Shown: piece after piece, positions 23,611 to 35,404 of the stretch
Numbering within the stretch: position 1 is the stretch's first letter
How the letters are laid out: each line of letters opens with the position of its first letter
Origin: Triops longicaudatus
Taxonomy: Eukaryota > Arthropoda > Branchiopoda > Notostraca > Triopsidae
Assembly (NCBI GenBank): GCA_022885665.1
Contig: JAGQDJ010000061.1
Location: 62,001-126,000 of the forward strand
Reading direction: 5' to 3'
DNA: 64,000 nucleotides
Program-made: the position numbers and the translations under genes
Notes under the pieces: generated by a model
What the model saw: the letters and a program-made list of their open reading frames with translations, nothing else
Database searches by the model: none
What the model was told of the DNA's origin: nothing

Positions 23611-26600
23611 GATGGCTGTAGTGAACAGAAATAACTTTAGTGAAGTCTTCAATATCCAAAATGCTGAGAAAATTCTTTTAATTATTATTATTTTTTATGT
23701 TTTAATGTGTTTCGTCCCTGCAAGAAATTCGGAATTAAATCCTACTAAAACACCATACAAGTCTAACTTAACTGATAATGCTGGCTCTGCCCCCTAAAGG
23801 AATAATAAAAATAAAAAAATGACTTCATAACAATGAAAATGCCCACAGCTGAAACTGAAGCAAAACTACTAAAACTGTTATATTCTTGCGTACAATTTGA
23901 GTCGTCTCTGTCGAAAAATCTCTTGGCCATGTTGTCCTGCAGTAACAATAACAGTGAATCCGTATCAAAAGACTTCACGTATCGATGCACAGAGAAAAGC
24001 CAATCTGTCAAAACTACTTAAAAACGCAGACAAATAGCAAATATATACACAAAATTATACACAAGAAATATACAAAAAACACATCTAATTAAAAATATAT
24101 TTATATCCATAAAAAGCACGCAACATTTACATATACACATTATCGGTTCAATTTTTCCGGATAAGTAGGATTTTGTGAACTAAGAATTACAGCAAAAAGT
24201 AGAAAGTTGTTTGTGATTTTTAAAGAAACAGTTCTTATTCTGTTGAGTAGACATGTAATAAATATCTACTTGTGCATACAGAGTAGATATTAAAGATATT
24301 TCATATAATAATACATATATTTAAAGAATACATATGATGTATTCTTTAAAGCAATGGGATAAAGGCGTGGCTTTATGGGAGAATAAGGCTATTGGAAGTA
24401 GTTTCCTATTATTTTAAAAAAATCAATTGTATTATTCTTTTTCCTGTAAAATCAACAATACATTCAGCCCAAATGCGCTCGTTTTCACAAAAAATTCCAA
24501 AATTAAGAAAAGCGCTTTTCCACTTAAAATAAACGCTTGTGCATGTGTCGTCACTATTTCTGTTTCGTTCCAATTTTGATTTCTGTATTTTTTGTTTTCT
24601 GCGCTAATTTCTATTTTTCTATATTATTTTTAAATTTTGTTTCTGTTTTTTAATTCTTAAAAAAATTTTCTTAGTACGAATGCTAGTAATGTATTTGCTA
24701 TTGAAGCTTTAAAAATTATTACTTTTTCCTTTTTTCCAAATTATAGAGCATCAAGTACGATTGGTAGCAAATCCTCGGAAATAAAGCAATCCGTAAAAGT
24801 AGATAAGGAATTCTAGATGTCACAGACCTTGGAGTATTCGTAGTCGTTTGCTCTCGAACTGCAAAGCTGACGCAGCGAAGTGAGCCTAGGCAAAGGTCTG
24901 AGTAGCCGGAAAGTCGTCACTGATAGCCGAAACCGTTTTCGTTAGCGATAAGCGCCCCGTAATATTTCCGTATGTGTAAGCTCGCCCAGATAAGCGACGA
25001 TTGTTCAACGGCTGCAGCGTTACTCGAGTTGTTCAGAAACCAAGTTAGTCGTCCGCGAGTGCAGTTGCCGACAGTGTACCTTTCTGTGGCCATTGTTGAC
25101 AAACACCCTAACGGGGACTGTTTTCAGTTTGTTCTCCAAATATTTTCGTGCCCAGAAAAATCTTCAAGTTTTACCTTCTTTAAGCCACCCAGTGGAAACC
25201 GTCGTTGTGTTTCAGTGCGTTGTGTTTCAAATTGGAGCCTATTGAAGACGCATTTAGGACAAACAGGCATTTCCGGTTGCACAAGGTTGGTTTAATTTTT
25301 TGTTCGCTTAAGTGATGGTTTACAAAATGGTGTTGTGCGTCTTAAACAATTAGACAGTTATACTACCTTGACGTCACGGCAGACCTTCTTAATAACGCGG
25401 GGCCATTGTTGTGACCTTTCTACGCACACTTACGTGTAGCCAAACACTTGGTTTCGTCTTCCGGTAGTGCAGGTGGTTTTTCCATCATTTAAGTTCGTTT
25501 CTTTCTTCTGTCTTGTAAGACCGGATAAGAGGTGCAACAGGCGAAGCTGTACTGTAAATGCCGTGCAACTTTGGCGAGTAATTGTTGTAATACAACTGCC
25601 ATATGTTCAAGACAGTAAATCATTTAAATTCTCCTGTTATCTTATCTTTTGTTGGCTTTAAAGGAGGAAGGAGAGGGGAAGGGTGAAAAGTAGGGTGGAA
25701 AAGATTACTTTAGTAACAGAATAGCCTTGTAGTACATTGGTGTCGCAGGTTTTTAAGTAATTTAAACATAAATGAACATTTTATTACTCTATTGATAGGT
25801 ACGTATATTTAGTCGATAGCGGTCGCTTACTTGGCCCACATTCGAGAAAAGTGTTTTCACGACTATTCCGGGGTCTGGAATTGTAATCGTTAGACAGATT
25901 CTCGGGGGAGGTAACAATAGAGGCCATAAACCGGTTACTTGGGTATATAAATTTCGCAGATATTTTTGCAACACATTCCTCTCTGAGTGACAGCACTTTG
26001 CAGTCTGTAAAGCAGTACATAATAGCAAGGTTATTTGTACGAAATTTTCATTCATGCAAGACGCAAACTTTCAGTGTTAGGCATGAAAATAGACAAACGC
26101 TGAAACGCCGTAGCTTCCGGCAAGGGAAGGCGGGACTTCCCTAAGCCATGGTGCTGCGATCTTTGGTGGCTGTTGGGGACTACGTAATGAGGATTCGTTG
26201 TTGTAGGCTTCTTTCGCGATAGTCTTTCGGAGTTGTCGTGTGCCAGCCCAATAATTCATTGTTGAAGGATGTCAGGGTAGGAATTCTTTGTTGAGGGATT
26301 TTCTTTCTTTTTCTTAAGGAAAGCAGTGGAAATAGATGGAAAGTTTGAAGCTTTGCAAAAATTGGGCGCGTTGGTGCTAGAGTAGATACAACAAAGTACA
26401 TTTGCCCTGGAGCTTTGTTTATCGTGATGTATTTGCAGAGCATTAGCAAGCACGAGATAGGAACGTGGTTAACCATGACGAGTGCGCCCTCTCGCACCGA
26501 AATGCCATGACTGTTGTTACCTCCGCTTGATTTTTGACATAATGGTAATCTTCTTCAGTGTGATTTTGAAAGCTTTTTTGTATGAAAGCTTTGAAAAGAA

Positions 26601-26699
26601 ATTTTTAAAAAGAAGGGTAAAATTAAGTGAGCCAGGGTGGAGGATTTTAAGTGAAACATTTCAGGGGTATTTCACGTTTGAGTATTTCTTTTAAAAAAG

Positions 26700-27900
26700 C
26701 ACAAGGGAAAATTATAAACTAAGCTAACATAACTGACCTAACCTACACGAATACGTTTTTCGACACCGTCACTGAGCTACTCTAAACTAATCCCACGTAA
26801 CTAAACAAGAATATTGTTCAGTTTTGCAGTTCGTGAGCTCAACAGTTAACAAATTTGAAGGAATGGTTGCTAAAAGAAGATATGTTGGAGGAGATATTAA
26901 AGGTCTAAAGCTCTAAGCGACTTAAGGGTCTTGTTTTCCACTAAATTGCCGTATTTTGACAGCATGTCAGGCATTTTTGGGTTGAAAGTTCTGAATTTTC
27001 TCTTCGCTTAAACTAATTTAACGTAATCCAGGCCTGCATATTAAAAACATGGGAAGCGAATGAAAATGTTATTTGAATTAGGTTACATTGGCTAATTAAA
27101 GATACTTGAAAGTAGTTATTTTTTCACTGAAAATATTATGCGAGTTCAGTTTAATTAGTGTACGTACTTAAGTGTACTCTTTGAGAACTATCTGTTTGAT
27201 TAAATTGATTAGGTTGGTTTAGAGTAGCTAAGTGAAAGTGTTTAAAAACGTATTTATTCATGGAGGAGGGTTAAGTTAGGTTACATTAGTAAAGTCTTGT
27301 TGTTTTAGCTAAGGGAGTTTGTTAAAAGGGTGCTTGTCTTGTAATTTAAGCTACTTTAAATAGCGAAGTTTATATGTAAGCAAAGTTCTTCGAATTTTTT
27401 TTTTACAGTTAGGTTAGAATGATTCTAGCTGTAATTCAAGTCAGTGTTTTGAAAAAATGTTTGAATTTATTGAATTTGTTAAATTTGTCTGAATAGTTTA
27501 CGGAAATTTATTGAATTTATTATTGTACTATGTATAAAATCTGTTAAAATAGTTCGATTATTAAGTTTATTTTCTTTGAGTGTATTGACCATAGGGAATT
27601 AAGGTAAATAACTTATCTGTAACTTAACTATAACCTAACCACTGAACTTCCACTATAACTTAACTATGAGCTATAAAGATAATTATCTTGTATAATTTAG
27701 ATAACCTAATAACACACTCAACTATAACTTTTACTAAACTATGATTTAATTACTTAACTGTGAGTTACCTACTCAGCTTAAATATTTAGTTTTAACTAAC
27801 TTAACTTAAGTAACTAAGAAACTTAACTTATGGCCAGTAGTCTAACAAATTTAAATTCCCAGCTACTTTACGAGTTCTAACCATTGTCTTATGATGTGTT
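26700..27900. repeat. Degenerate CTAACC / GGTTAG tract
   Basis: Words such as GTTAGGTTA, CTAACCTAAC and CTTAACTTA are strongly over-represented. They resemble the arthropod telomere unit TTAGG but are not in register. Similar tracts occur at 51.52-51.73, 55.6-56.37 and 61.19-61.33 kb. Confidence 0.6.
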
Positions 27901-28527
27901 GCACAGTCGTCGGTTCCATTAAATTCTTTCCATCACAAATCAAACTATATAAAGAAATACAACCTTCTGAAACGCAGCAATGCAGTTGTAATAACAATAT
28001 TTCCATCGTACTCAGTGTGAGTTTAAACGTCTAACGTGGCTCCTATTGCATTTTCGTCTCCGTATTGGTATTAAGGACGTGTCGTGTGGCCTGTAGTAAA
28101 TCAAGGCCAGATTGCAATACTTACTAAACAGTTACAGTACTCCATATGCATAAAAAAACGCTTTTCGACGCTACCGGAAACACTAGCTACGTTCGGGGAA
28201 AAAACACGGCGTAAAAAAGCCCCAAGTTTGGTTGGCGTGTTGTCCTAGCAACCGTCGTAAGTTCTTCAGCAATACAGTGGAAATACGGAGCTCCACCCTT
28301 TCGGCAGTCTCTGGAGGCGGGGCTTGGGTGTAGTTGGGGAGAAAAGGCCCCGTCGCCTGAGGCAGCTCAGTAGTCGCCAAGTACGAGCGACCAAGGTTAG
28401 CGAGACGAAATTCCACGAGATACAACGTGTAGTGTGAAGCGTGGGTTTCTTAACACGAGTTGCCTTGCGGTCGTGGAGTACTGGCAAACTTGGGTCTTTT
28501 TTGCTGTAATTTTCCTTGATTGTACAG

Positions 28528-28749
28528 CACAAAAAGCTAAGAAGTACCAGAAAGAAAAAGAAAAAAATAAATTCCAAAATTGTTTTCGCTGCGAAAGAAG
28601 CTGCTGGGCTCAACAAAGAGGACGCCTAAAAGCCGCGAAGAAGTGCTCAAGTGCACGCCCGAGTGTTACACAACGAGTGAGATACGCCATTGTCCGCGGA
28701 GTTTTGTGTGGTCTTTTAGAAAACGGAAAACACCTTTTCCGGCGGCGAC
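28528..28749 (+). CDS. Exon-like segment in a GC-rich island, unassigned
   Basis: A 222-base segment has a strong acceptor (pyrimidine-rich, ending TTGTACAG) and donor (GAC|GTAAGT). The frame carrying one base in and one out is open throughout, very basic, and includes NCFRCERSCWAQQRGRLKAA. It lies in a GC-rich stretch (28.2-28.8 kb) that could instead be a promoter. No family is recognised. Confidence 0.25.
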
Positions 28750-28859
28750 GTAAGTGCACATACTCTTGGCTAATAAACTGATTGTGGGGTTGTTGTATGC
28801 GAAACGAGCTTGAAAAGGGCGTGACGCAAGAGGCGAGGACAGAGTTAAGAGTGTGGAAG

Positions 28860-31330
28860 TAGGTTAACTGGGGTTGTTAAGCAGAGTTTCTAAAGGAATT
28901 GGGATTTACAGTACATTTAAGTCATTTGAAACGAGAACAAGGTTCTATTCGGTTGTATTGTCTGACTTGCGTATCTGTTAACCTCTTGGAGTATTGAGAC
29001 GTGGCGTGGGCCCTAAAGGGGCTAATTTGAACATCGAGGGTTATTAACGAGGGTTAGTAGGCTATACAATTGAATGAAGCAGAATAACGAGACTGAAGTC
29101 TCTGAATAGTTTGAGTTATTGGTAGTTTTTAATGGTGGTTTATTTTTTTTATTATTGCCAGTTCACAAGTTAATTAATCCCAGTAAAGCTGTCCAGTTTA
29201 CTGTGGTTAATTTAACTTGTAAACTGGGCAGGTCAATATTCTAGGGTTATTAACCATGGTTAGCAGATTAATGTGAATGTGAGTCAAAAACAATTAAGAG
29301 ACTTGCGTCATTGTAAGTTGAGTTTCAGTTATCTGCAGTTTAACTAAAGAGTTGACCATGGTTACGGTACCTTACAAACAGCGTAATTGAACATTCTACG
29401 GTTATTAACCATGGTTAGCAGGTTGGTGTAAACATAGGTTAAGTAAAGTAAAGAAGCTTATAGCTTTGATAAGCGCTGTTTTGATTATTTGCTGTTCTAC
29501 GAACTGCTTAACCATAGTTAATAGACGAGATGGAGAAAATACGTAGTTATCTTTTTTTTACTAACCATGGTTAGCAAGTGATGTAAACATGGGTAAAGTA
29601 GGCTAACGATCTTAGCACTTCGACCATTGAAAACCGCTTTAATGCTAACTTCACAAGCGTCTTAACCACGATTGGGACCTTTTTAGTGTGGTAACTTAAC
29701 TTTTCAGGGTTGTTAACCATGGTTAAAGAGTATTATGAACGTAGGTAAAACAAGCTAAATTTGATCGTTTACAAAGCTTCATTTTCACTCTTTGTAGATT
29801 TACGAAAAGCTTAACTATGGTTAGGAACTTATAAACAGTGTTAGTTAACGTTCTGGTTCTATTAACCATGGTTAGCAGGTCAGTGTTAACGTGAGTAAAG
29901 TCGATTGAAAAGACCTTGATCTTTTAGATATGCATATCCATAGAGTTTTGCAGATTACAGGCAACTTAACCATGGTTTAGACGTAATGTAAATCGTGAGT
30001 TAACAGGAAATTATGCCTTTGTATCTTTAAAGAGCGCAGTTTTCATTTTCTGCAGTTTTAGTGACTTAACCATGGTCAAGACCTAGAATAGGCAACGTAA
30101 CATTCGGGGGCTATTAACCATGGTTAAGACGGGAGGGAAGACTATTGGGACTTTGGGCTTTGAACATAGTTTGATTAACTCATTGGATCTTAGCCAGGGT
30201 TAAGTAACCTTGTAGGAAGGTAACCTAACGTTAAAGGTTTGTAGTCATAGTTTAGGCGTAATGTGAACGCGGGTAAAGTAAACTAATGTGCCCTCAGTTC
30301 TGGAACAAATATAGTTTTCGTTCTCTGCAATTCACTAGCGACTTAACCCACGTATTTTAACCGTGCTCACTAAGCATATTTGTAATACCTCGCACATAGG
30401 GCAATTCCTAGGGTTACTAGCCATGGTTATTTGGTTAACCATGGTAAACGTGCGTTAGCTAGACTGACAGCTTATCATTTACTCATGGAAGAAACTCATT
30501 TTTTATTATTTGCCTTTATGTTAACCGTTTTAAGGCTTGTGAACGTAACTTAACATTCCAGGGTTTATTAACCATGGTTAAGGCGTATTGTAAACATGGG
30601 TAAAGTTGACCGATGCTCCAATTTTCGAAAAATTATCGTTTCAGCTATCTGAGTTTCCCTTAGCTGCTTAACCGTAGTTAATTTTATCCAGCATCTTTCT
30701 AAGGCAATTAACCATGGTTAGTATTTCAGTGTAAATGTGGCTAAATTAGAGTAATGACAGTAGTCTTCGAATATTAATAGTTTTAGTCACGTCAAGCCTT
30801 ACTTACACCTTAACCACGTTTTACACCTTAACTGTCTAAACAGAGTAATTTAGCATTCAAGGGTCATTAACCTTGTTTAAGACTTAATATATACCCATGC
30901 TGAAGCTGGGTTGCATTAGGCATTTAATCTTCAGAGAAATGATTCCTTACAACATAGCGTTTATCTTAAGTAACAGCGCTGATCTCTTTTAATTGTAGTT
31001 TACCCATGTTTAACAACCTCGTTCGCACGAGATTTAACCGCTAACCATGGTTAAATCAAATTGACACGGACTTTGTCCTTTGAACTGTTGTAGCTAAAAC
31101 ATACTTAGGGTAAATTCTGTGTTAAGTGATATTACCCTTACTAAACCCCATCTTTATTCAACTAGTAGTATTTTGCCCTAATTCCATAACCGCCATGGTT
31201 AAGCTATTAGTGAAAACGTAACCTTTTTTCACTATACCACCATCTCTTGATTCCATGTCTCACATTTCATAACCCGACTTCTTAACTCATCAGATACCTC
31301 TCACTAACCATAGTTAACTACCTAGTGTAA
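28860..31330 (+). repeat. Family B array: TTAACCATGGTTA palindrome units
   Basis: About fourteen near-perfect copies of the palindrome TAACCATGGTTA occur here, near 29251, 29406, 29561, 29713, 29862, 29975, 30066, 30113, 30418, 30434, 30568, 30709, 31041 and 31190. A conserved downstream part (GCAGGT, then GTAAAC, then GGGTAAAGTA) follows many copies, so the unit is longer than the palindrome. Spacing is mostly 90-170 bases. The array has no coding potential and lies upstream of UGCG. Confidence 0.9.
31018..31031 (+). other. Small hairpin, partner of 21515-21528
   Basis: CTCGT-TCGC-ACGAG forms a perfect 5-bp stem. The collinear copy at 21515-21528 is CTCGC-TTAC-GCGAG, so the innermost pair changed from C-G to T-A with pairing kept. 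Confidence 0.5.
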
Positions 31331-31654
31331 ATACACCTTAACTCCATTGCGCATCTGTCTCCACAAAAGGCTTCCAATGAAGCCTTGTGGCATCCAACCT
31401 TAAGCGTGTTCACACCAACCATTATCACTCTAGTGTCAACTGGGGTTACTAACACAAGTGAGGGTGTAGGGTCGCTTTGTAATGAAGCAGACGAGACGGC
31501 TAAAAAACGAGGGTACCGAGGGCGGAAAGGGAAATGGGGTTGAAATCGGTGAGAGCGGAAAGAGTCAAGTTTTGGGTCAATAATTTGAGTATTAAGCCAT
31601 ATGCCCCTTGGTGGGGTAGTGACAAAAGTGCAGGGGGTGGGAGGGTGTCGGAGT

Positions 31655-31667
31655 CCCCCCCCCCCCC
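31655..31667. repeat. C13 homopolymer beside G-rich sequence
   Basis: Thirteen consecutive C bases follow a run of GGGGGTGGGAGGGTG type. The stretch at 31440-31780 is G-rich on the plus strand and has no gene. Confidence 0.9.
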
Positions 31668-32070
31668 TTGGCAGTCAGAGGGCAAGTAATGCCTGTCAAG
31701 GGTTATACTAGCCAAGATGTCCAGGTATATAGAGACATGGTGCAGGGTAAAAAGGGGCGGGGATGGCAGGACCTGGCACTACACTATTACTTGCACGCTA
31801 TACAGTCAATATTGTGGGGGTAAGCGTGGCCTCGAAGGTTACGGCTCCGTCGATGTGGGTCAAACAGCAATGTAGATAGGAGAAAAAAAAAACAGGGCTT
31901 TATATCGGTTAAGTGTATAACTCGCCTAGTAGCTAACAAATATTACCTATCTTCTAGTGTAATGTAACTTCGTTTAAAAACATACTTCACTTAATTGGGT
32001 ACTTTCTGGAACTATGGAGCTCTGTCAATTAAAGATTGCGTCTTTGAATGTAGTGCACATTTAGATAATA

Positions 32071-32700
32071 CCCGGATGTAAGAGACATGTCATGGCATAT
32101 TTTAGAATTATTTTGTGAACTGGAACAACTCGGATATAGGAGAATGCAAAGTTGTTCTTTATCTTACTGCTTACGTAAAAACTAAGATTGCTAACCAAGC
32201 AGAGCCCGGATGTAAGAGACATTCTTTAACTTCTTGAAATCTCGCATAGTAAAACGATCCGTGTATAAGAGGCTGTTTCCGTATGTGTCAACATGCGTAT
32301 AAAAGCCAAGAAGAGAGCCCGAGTGTAAGAGACACACCTTGGGTTAATGTCAATATTGAAATCTCGTGTGGTTGAACAGCTCGGATGTAAGAGACAATAC
32401 AAGTGTTTTTCTTGGCACAGAAGCAAGGCACGTTAGAGACCAACCGGATTTAAGAGAAAGTCTATGGAACAACCCAAATATAAGAGACTAGTTTTGCTAA
32501 TGGGATAGGAAGCCGCACAAGCATTTAAGGTACATGCATGTAAGAGACAACCCCGACGTAAGAGTGTAGAGTATTAATCGCATGTTACCATGTAGTGGTA
32601 AAAGCACAGAAAAACAAATACTCGGATATAAGCGACTCCCGTAATCTGCTTCCGTTATAGTCAAGCAAAGGGAGAATAATCCTTGTGTAAGAGACTTGAG
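32071..32700 (+). repeat. Family A array, GGATGTAAGAGAC subtype, about 60-base period
   Basis: About twelve same-orientation copies start near 32071, 32131, 32206, 32261, 32321, 32381, 32442, 32473, 32535, 32551, 32621 and 32681. Most steps are 54-78 bases. One more copy lies near 33853. Spacers are unrelated to each other. Confidence 0.85.
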
Positions 32701-34699
32701 TTCCCAAAGTCGCGAAAAATCCGCGATTTTCCTTTGAGCTCTTTAGAATTTTGCAGAAATTCTGTCAATTTCGTGATGTGTATCCTGAAGCCTGTACATC
32801 TCCCAGCACGAGGCGCTAAAGACGCTTTCTATGTTACAGGACATTATTCTAAGGCGTATCGTGTTTCTTGATTCACGCGTTGTGCAGTTGCAATCCGCGT
32901 ACCTCGAAGCCTCCTGTGTAGGGAAACGCGACGTCGTGCCCGCGTAACTCGAGTTTTCCCCTCTAAAGGTGGCTTCCGAGCTGGCCTGAATGGTAAAAAT
33001 CAATAGCGTTGCAACAAAAACACTACATCTAGAAGCTCCTCCCCTTGCTCGTGTTACATTTTTGCCTCACACTTGCAAATTTCTGTCCAACACAATATTA
33101 TGAGGCATTTTCAGCAGCTCAAGGGAAAATATAATGTCGGTCGCCATTTTTCGACGCCCATTCGCTGAGGACGCGCCGTTATCACACTTTTTTTTCTCTT
33201 CGGGAATGTTCCCTGTTTCAATCTATCGCTCGCTAAACTGGTTCTTCTATCTTTTAGCTTTTCGTCTCTGACTTTCTAATCGATACTACAGTTTTCTTGG
33301 CTTTTTTCTCGTTTTTGCCCTATTCTCTTAAAAGAAGTGTTTTCGCACGAGGGGCGTGGAAACAGCCAAGAGGGTGTTAATCTCAAAGCGCAATGGATCA
33401 ACACAACGTGAGGGTTTAGACAAGGTCCGTTTTCTTTTTTCTTTTTCTTTTTTTTTTTGCGACAATGAAGCGTCTCGAGTATTCTTGAAAGGTCAACGCG
33501 GTTTGATTTACGCCGGGGCAGCGCGCCCAGAACCGGGCGCAGAAAGTTCCTGATATCGGCAAACAAGACTCCGTGGGGATCCCTTATGGAGCGTGGTATA
33601 CAGTTTTATCGGCGATGGGCAACGCTCGGCCATGTCGCGTGTGCCAAATCTGTGTGGCCGCGAGGCTTTAGTAATGTAACAACGCCATTGAAACGCCATC
33701 GGGTGGTCATTGGCGAAAACATCGAAACTAAATGGCGCGAATGGCCAGAAATCTTGGTAGCAACAATGAAAAAGTTAGTCTTTTCTAGTGACAATTTTTA
33801 CAAAGCGATGGTGTCGTGAAAACTGATGCGTGGAATACGTGCAAGGGTTGAGTCCGGATGTAAGAGACTTGTGGAAGGCATAAGGAGCTAACACTTTTCT
33901 CTTACACCGTGAGAAGAGGGTGACGAGATTAACAGGTGCTCACGTGTTAACACAAGCGTCTGGATGTCGATATTTGTCAAACACCATAAAAAATCAGCAA
34001 GCATTTTCTATAAATTAACGAAAAATTAGCTGCATGAACCGTAATACATAAATTTTCACTAAAATAGCAACAAAACAGCTTAGAGGCCTATTTATATTAT
34101 TGTAAAATCTTACGAAGACTTTCTGTGACAATTGACTAGCATTTTCAACTCAAAATCCCTTTTTCCACATTTTCGCTTTTTAACCAGTTTATGCGCTTTT
34201 ATCATGAAAACGCAACAATTTTTCTCGAAATGTCGCGTTTTAGGCGTTTTCGAAACAGTATGTGAATCGCCTTTAAGTGTTGAAAAAAATAATCAATATT
34301 TTCCGAAGTCTTGCGCTTTAATACGCTTCTTTTGTTTATCTATCAAAAACCCGACTACTGTTTTTAATTTCTAAAGCTTTTTTCCGAATGTTCGATTTTT
34401 AATTATTCTCCGAATAATTTTAATTCTCCGAATTTGGCTGCTTTCGTGCGATTTTTTTCAGGGAAACTTAATTCGCGTTTCCACAGATAAACCGTTTCTC
34501 CGGAATTTTCGCTTTCTGAAGGAACTAAAACCGTTTTTAAAAGGAAAACGTTCCAGTGCTTCACCTTGCAGGGAATTCTCGAAAGAAATCAATATTTGCC
34601 GAATCTTCGCGCTCTAAAGCATTTTAATTATATTTGTTAAGCCAGTGCGGGCTCATGTCGCAGGGAATATGGTCGAAACGTATCTCCCAATCGCGCCAA

Positions 34700-35404
34700 C
34701 TGCACTAGGAAAAAGGGACAACGTATGCTAATGACCCCAGCAGGAAAAACATGCTGTATCGATTCAATTTCGCAGGCAGGAAAATTGGACTGGAGATAGA
34801 AAGTGGGCCATGCGATTCCCGGGAGAGTCAAAGCTAATTGAAACCATTTTTTCTCTCTTTTGCTGCGTTCCAGGTTCGCCAGTTGACATTGACATTGACC
34901 TGGAATCTGCCCTTGGCGCGTGGCTCCGCCCCCAAATCCGTTTCCCGCCTTTTCGCACCACTTTTCCCCAGCAATCGACCCAAACCAGCCGAAAAAGGAA
35001 AGACCAGAGACAGGCGAAACAAGTTGGAGCTGTACGTAGGGGCGTGGCCTAGCTTTTCAGAGAAGTTTACTGCCAAAGACGCGACGAACTTTGCAGCTCC
35101 CATGTTGGCAGTTTGGGGGAAATTCCAATGCGGTGCCCAACAGTATGGAAAATAGCGTCACGGAATACTACCACGCGTTGAGTAGTGCGCCTAGAACCCG
35201 CTTGGTGGCTGCTGAGGAGGAAAAGCGCGCTTGGAGTGAAAGAACTAACGCCGAGCACGCGAGTACTGGCCGAATAAGTGCGCAAGCAAGAAGCAAAGGA
35301 GGGAAATACGAAGTCTACGAAGAAAAGGTGTTGGTGGCAGAGTTGCAGCATTCCGTGGCCGCTGCGAGGTCCCAGAGGGCGTGGCTTAGCTTAATAGTCC
35401 CAAC
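34700..35404 (+). promoter_or_regulatory. Putative UGCG promoter / 5' UTR
   Basis: A GC-rich island directly upstream of the UGCG start codon carries repeated GGGCGTGGC-type boxes (about 34915, 35039 and 35377) of the kind bound by Sp1/KLF factors, plus one reverse GC box (CTCCGCCCCC, about 34924-34933). The transcription start cannot be placed. Confidence 0.45.

Larger units (their letters stand above)
20702..28527. other. Gene-poor stretch with repeats and unassigned exon-like pieces
   Basis: Contents are the short family B block (20.86-21.53 kb), a dispersed-repeat copy (23.27-23.61 kb), a family A singleton (25.52 kb) and a tract of CTAACC/TTAGGTT-like words (26.7-27.9 kb). Open segments at 22205-22445 (minus), 22783-22920 (plus), 23104-23316 (minus) and 24972-25295 (plus) are not recognised, and only two of them have a plausible splice donor. 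Confidence 0.45.
31331..35404. other. Region upstream of UGCG
   Basis: Contents are G-rich sequence (31.4-31.8 kb), a family A array (32.07-32.70 kb), GC-rich unassigned open frames (32.7-33.8 kb), an AT-rich gap (33.9-34.6 kb) and the GC-rich UGCG upstream region (34.7-35.4 kb), which has several open frames in every phase and no homology I can see. Confidence 0.5.

Noticed and set aside
32071..32700. CRISPR-like array of short repeats and unique spacers
   Set aside because: The repeats vary too much, spacing is uneven, and the genome is clearly eukaryotic with no cas genes.
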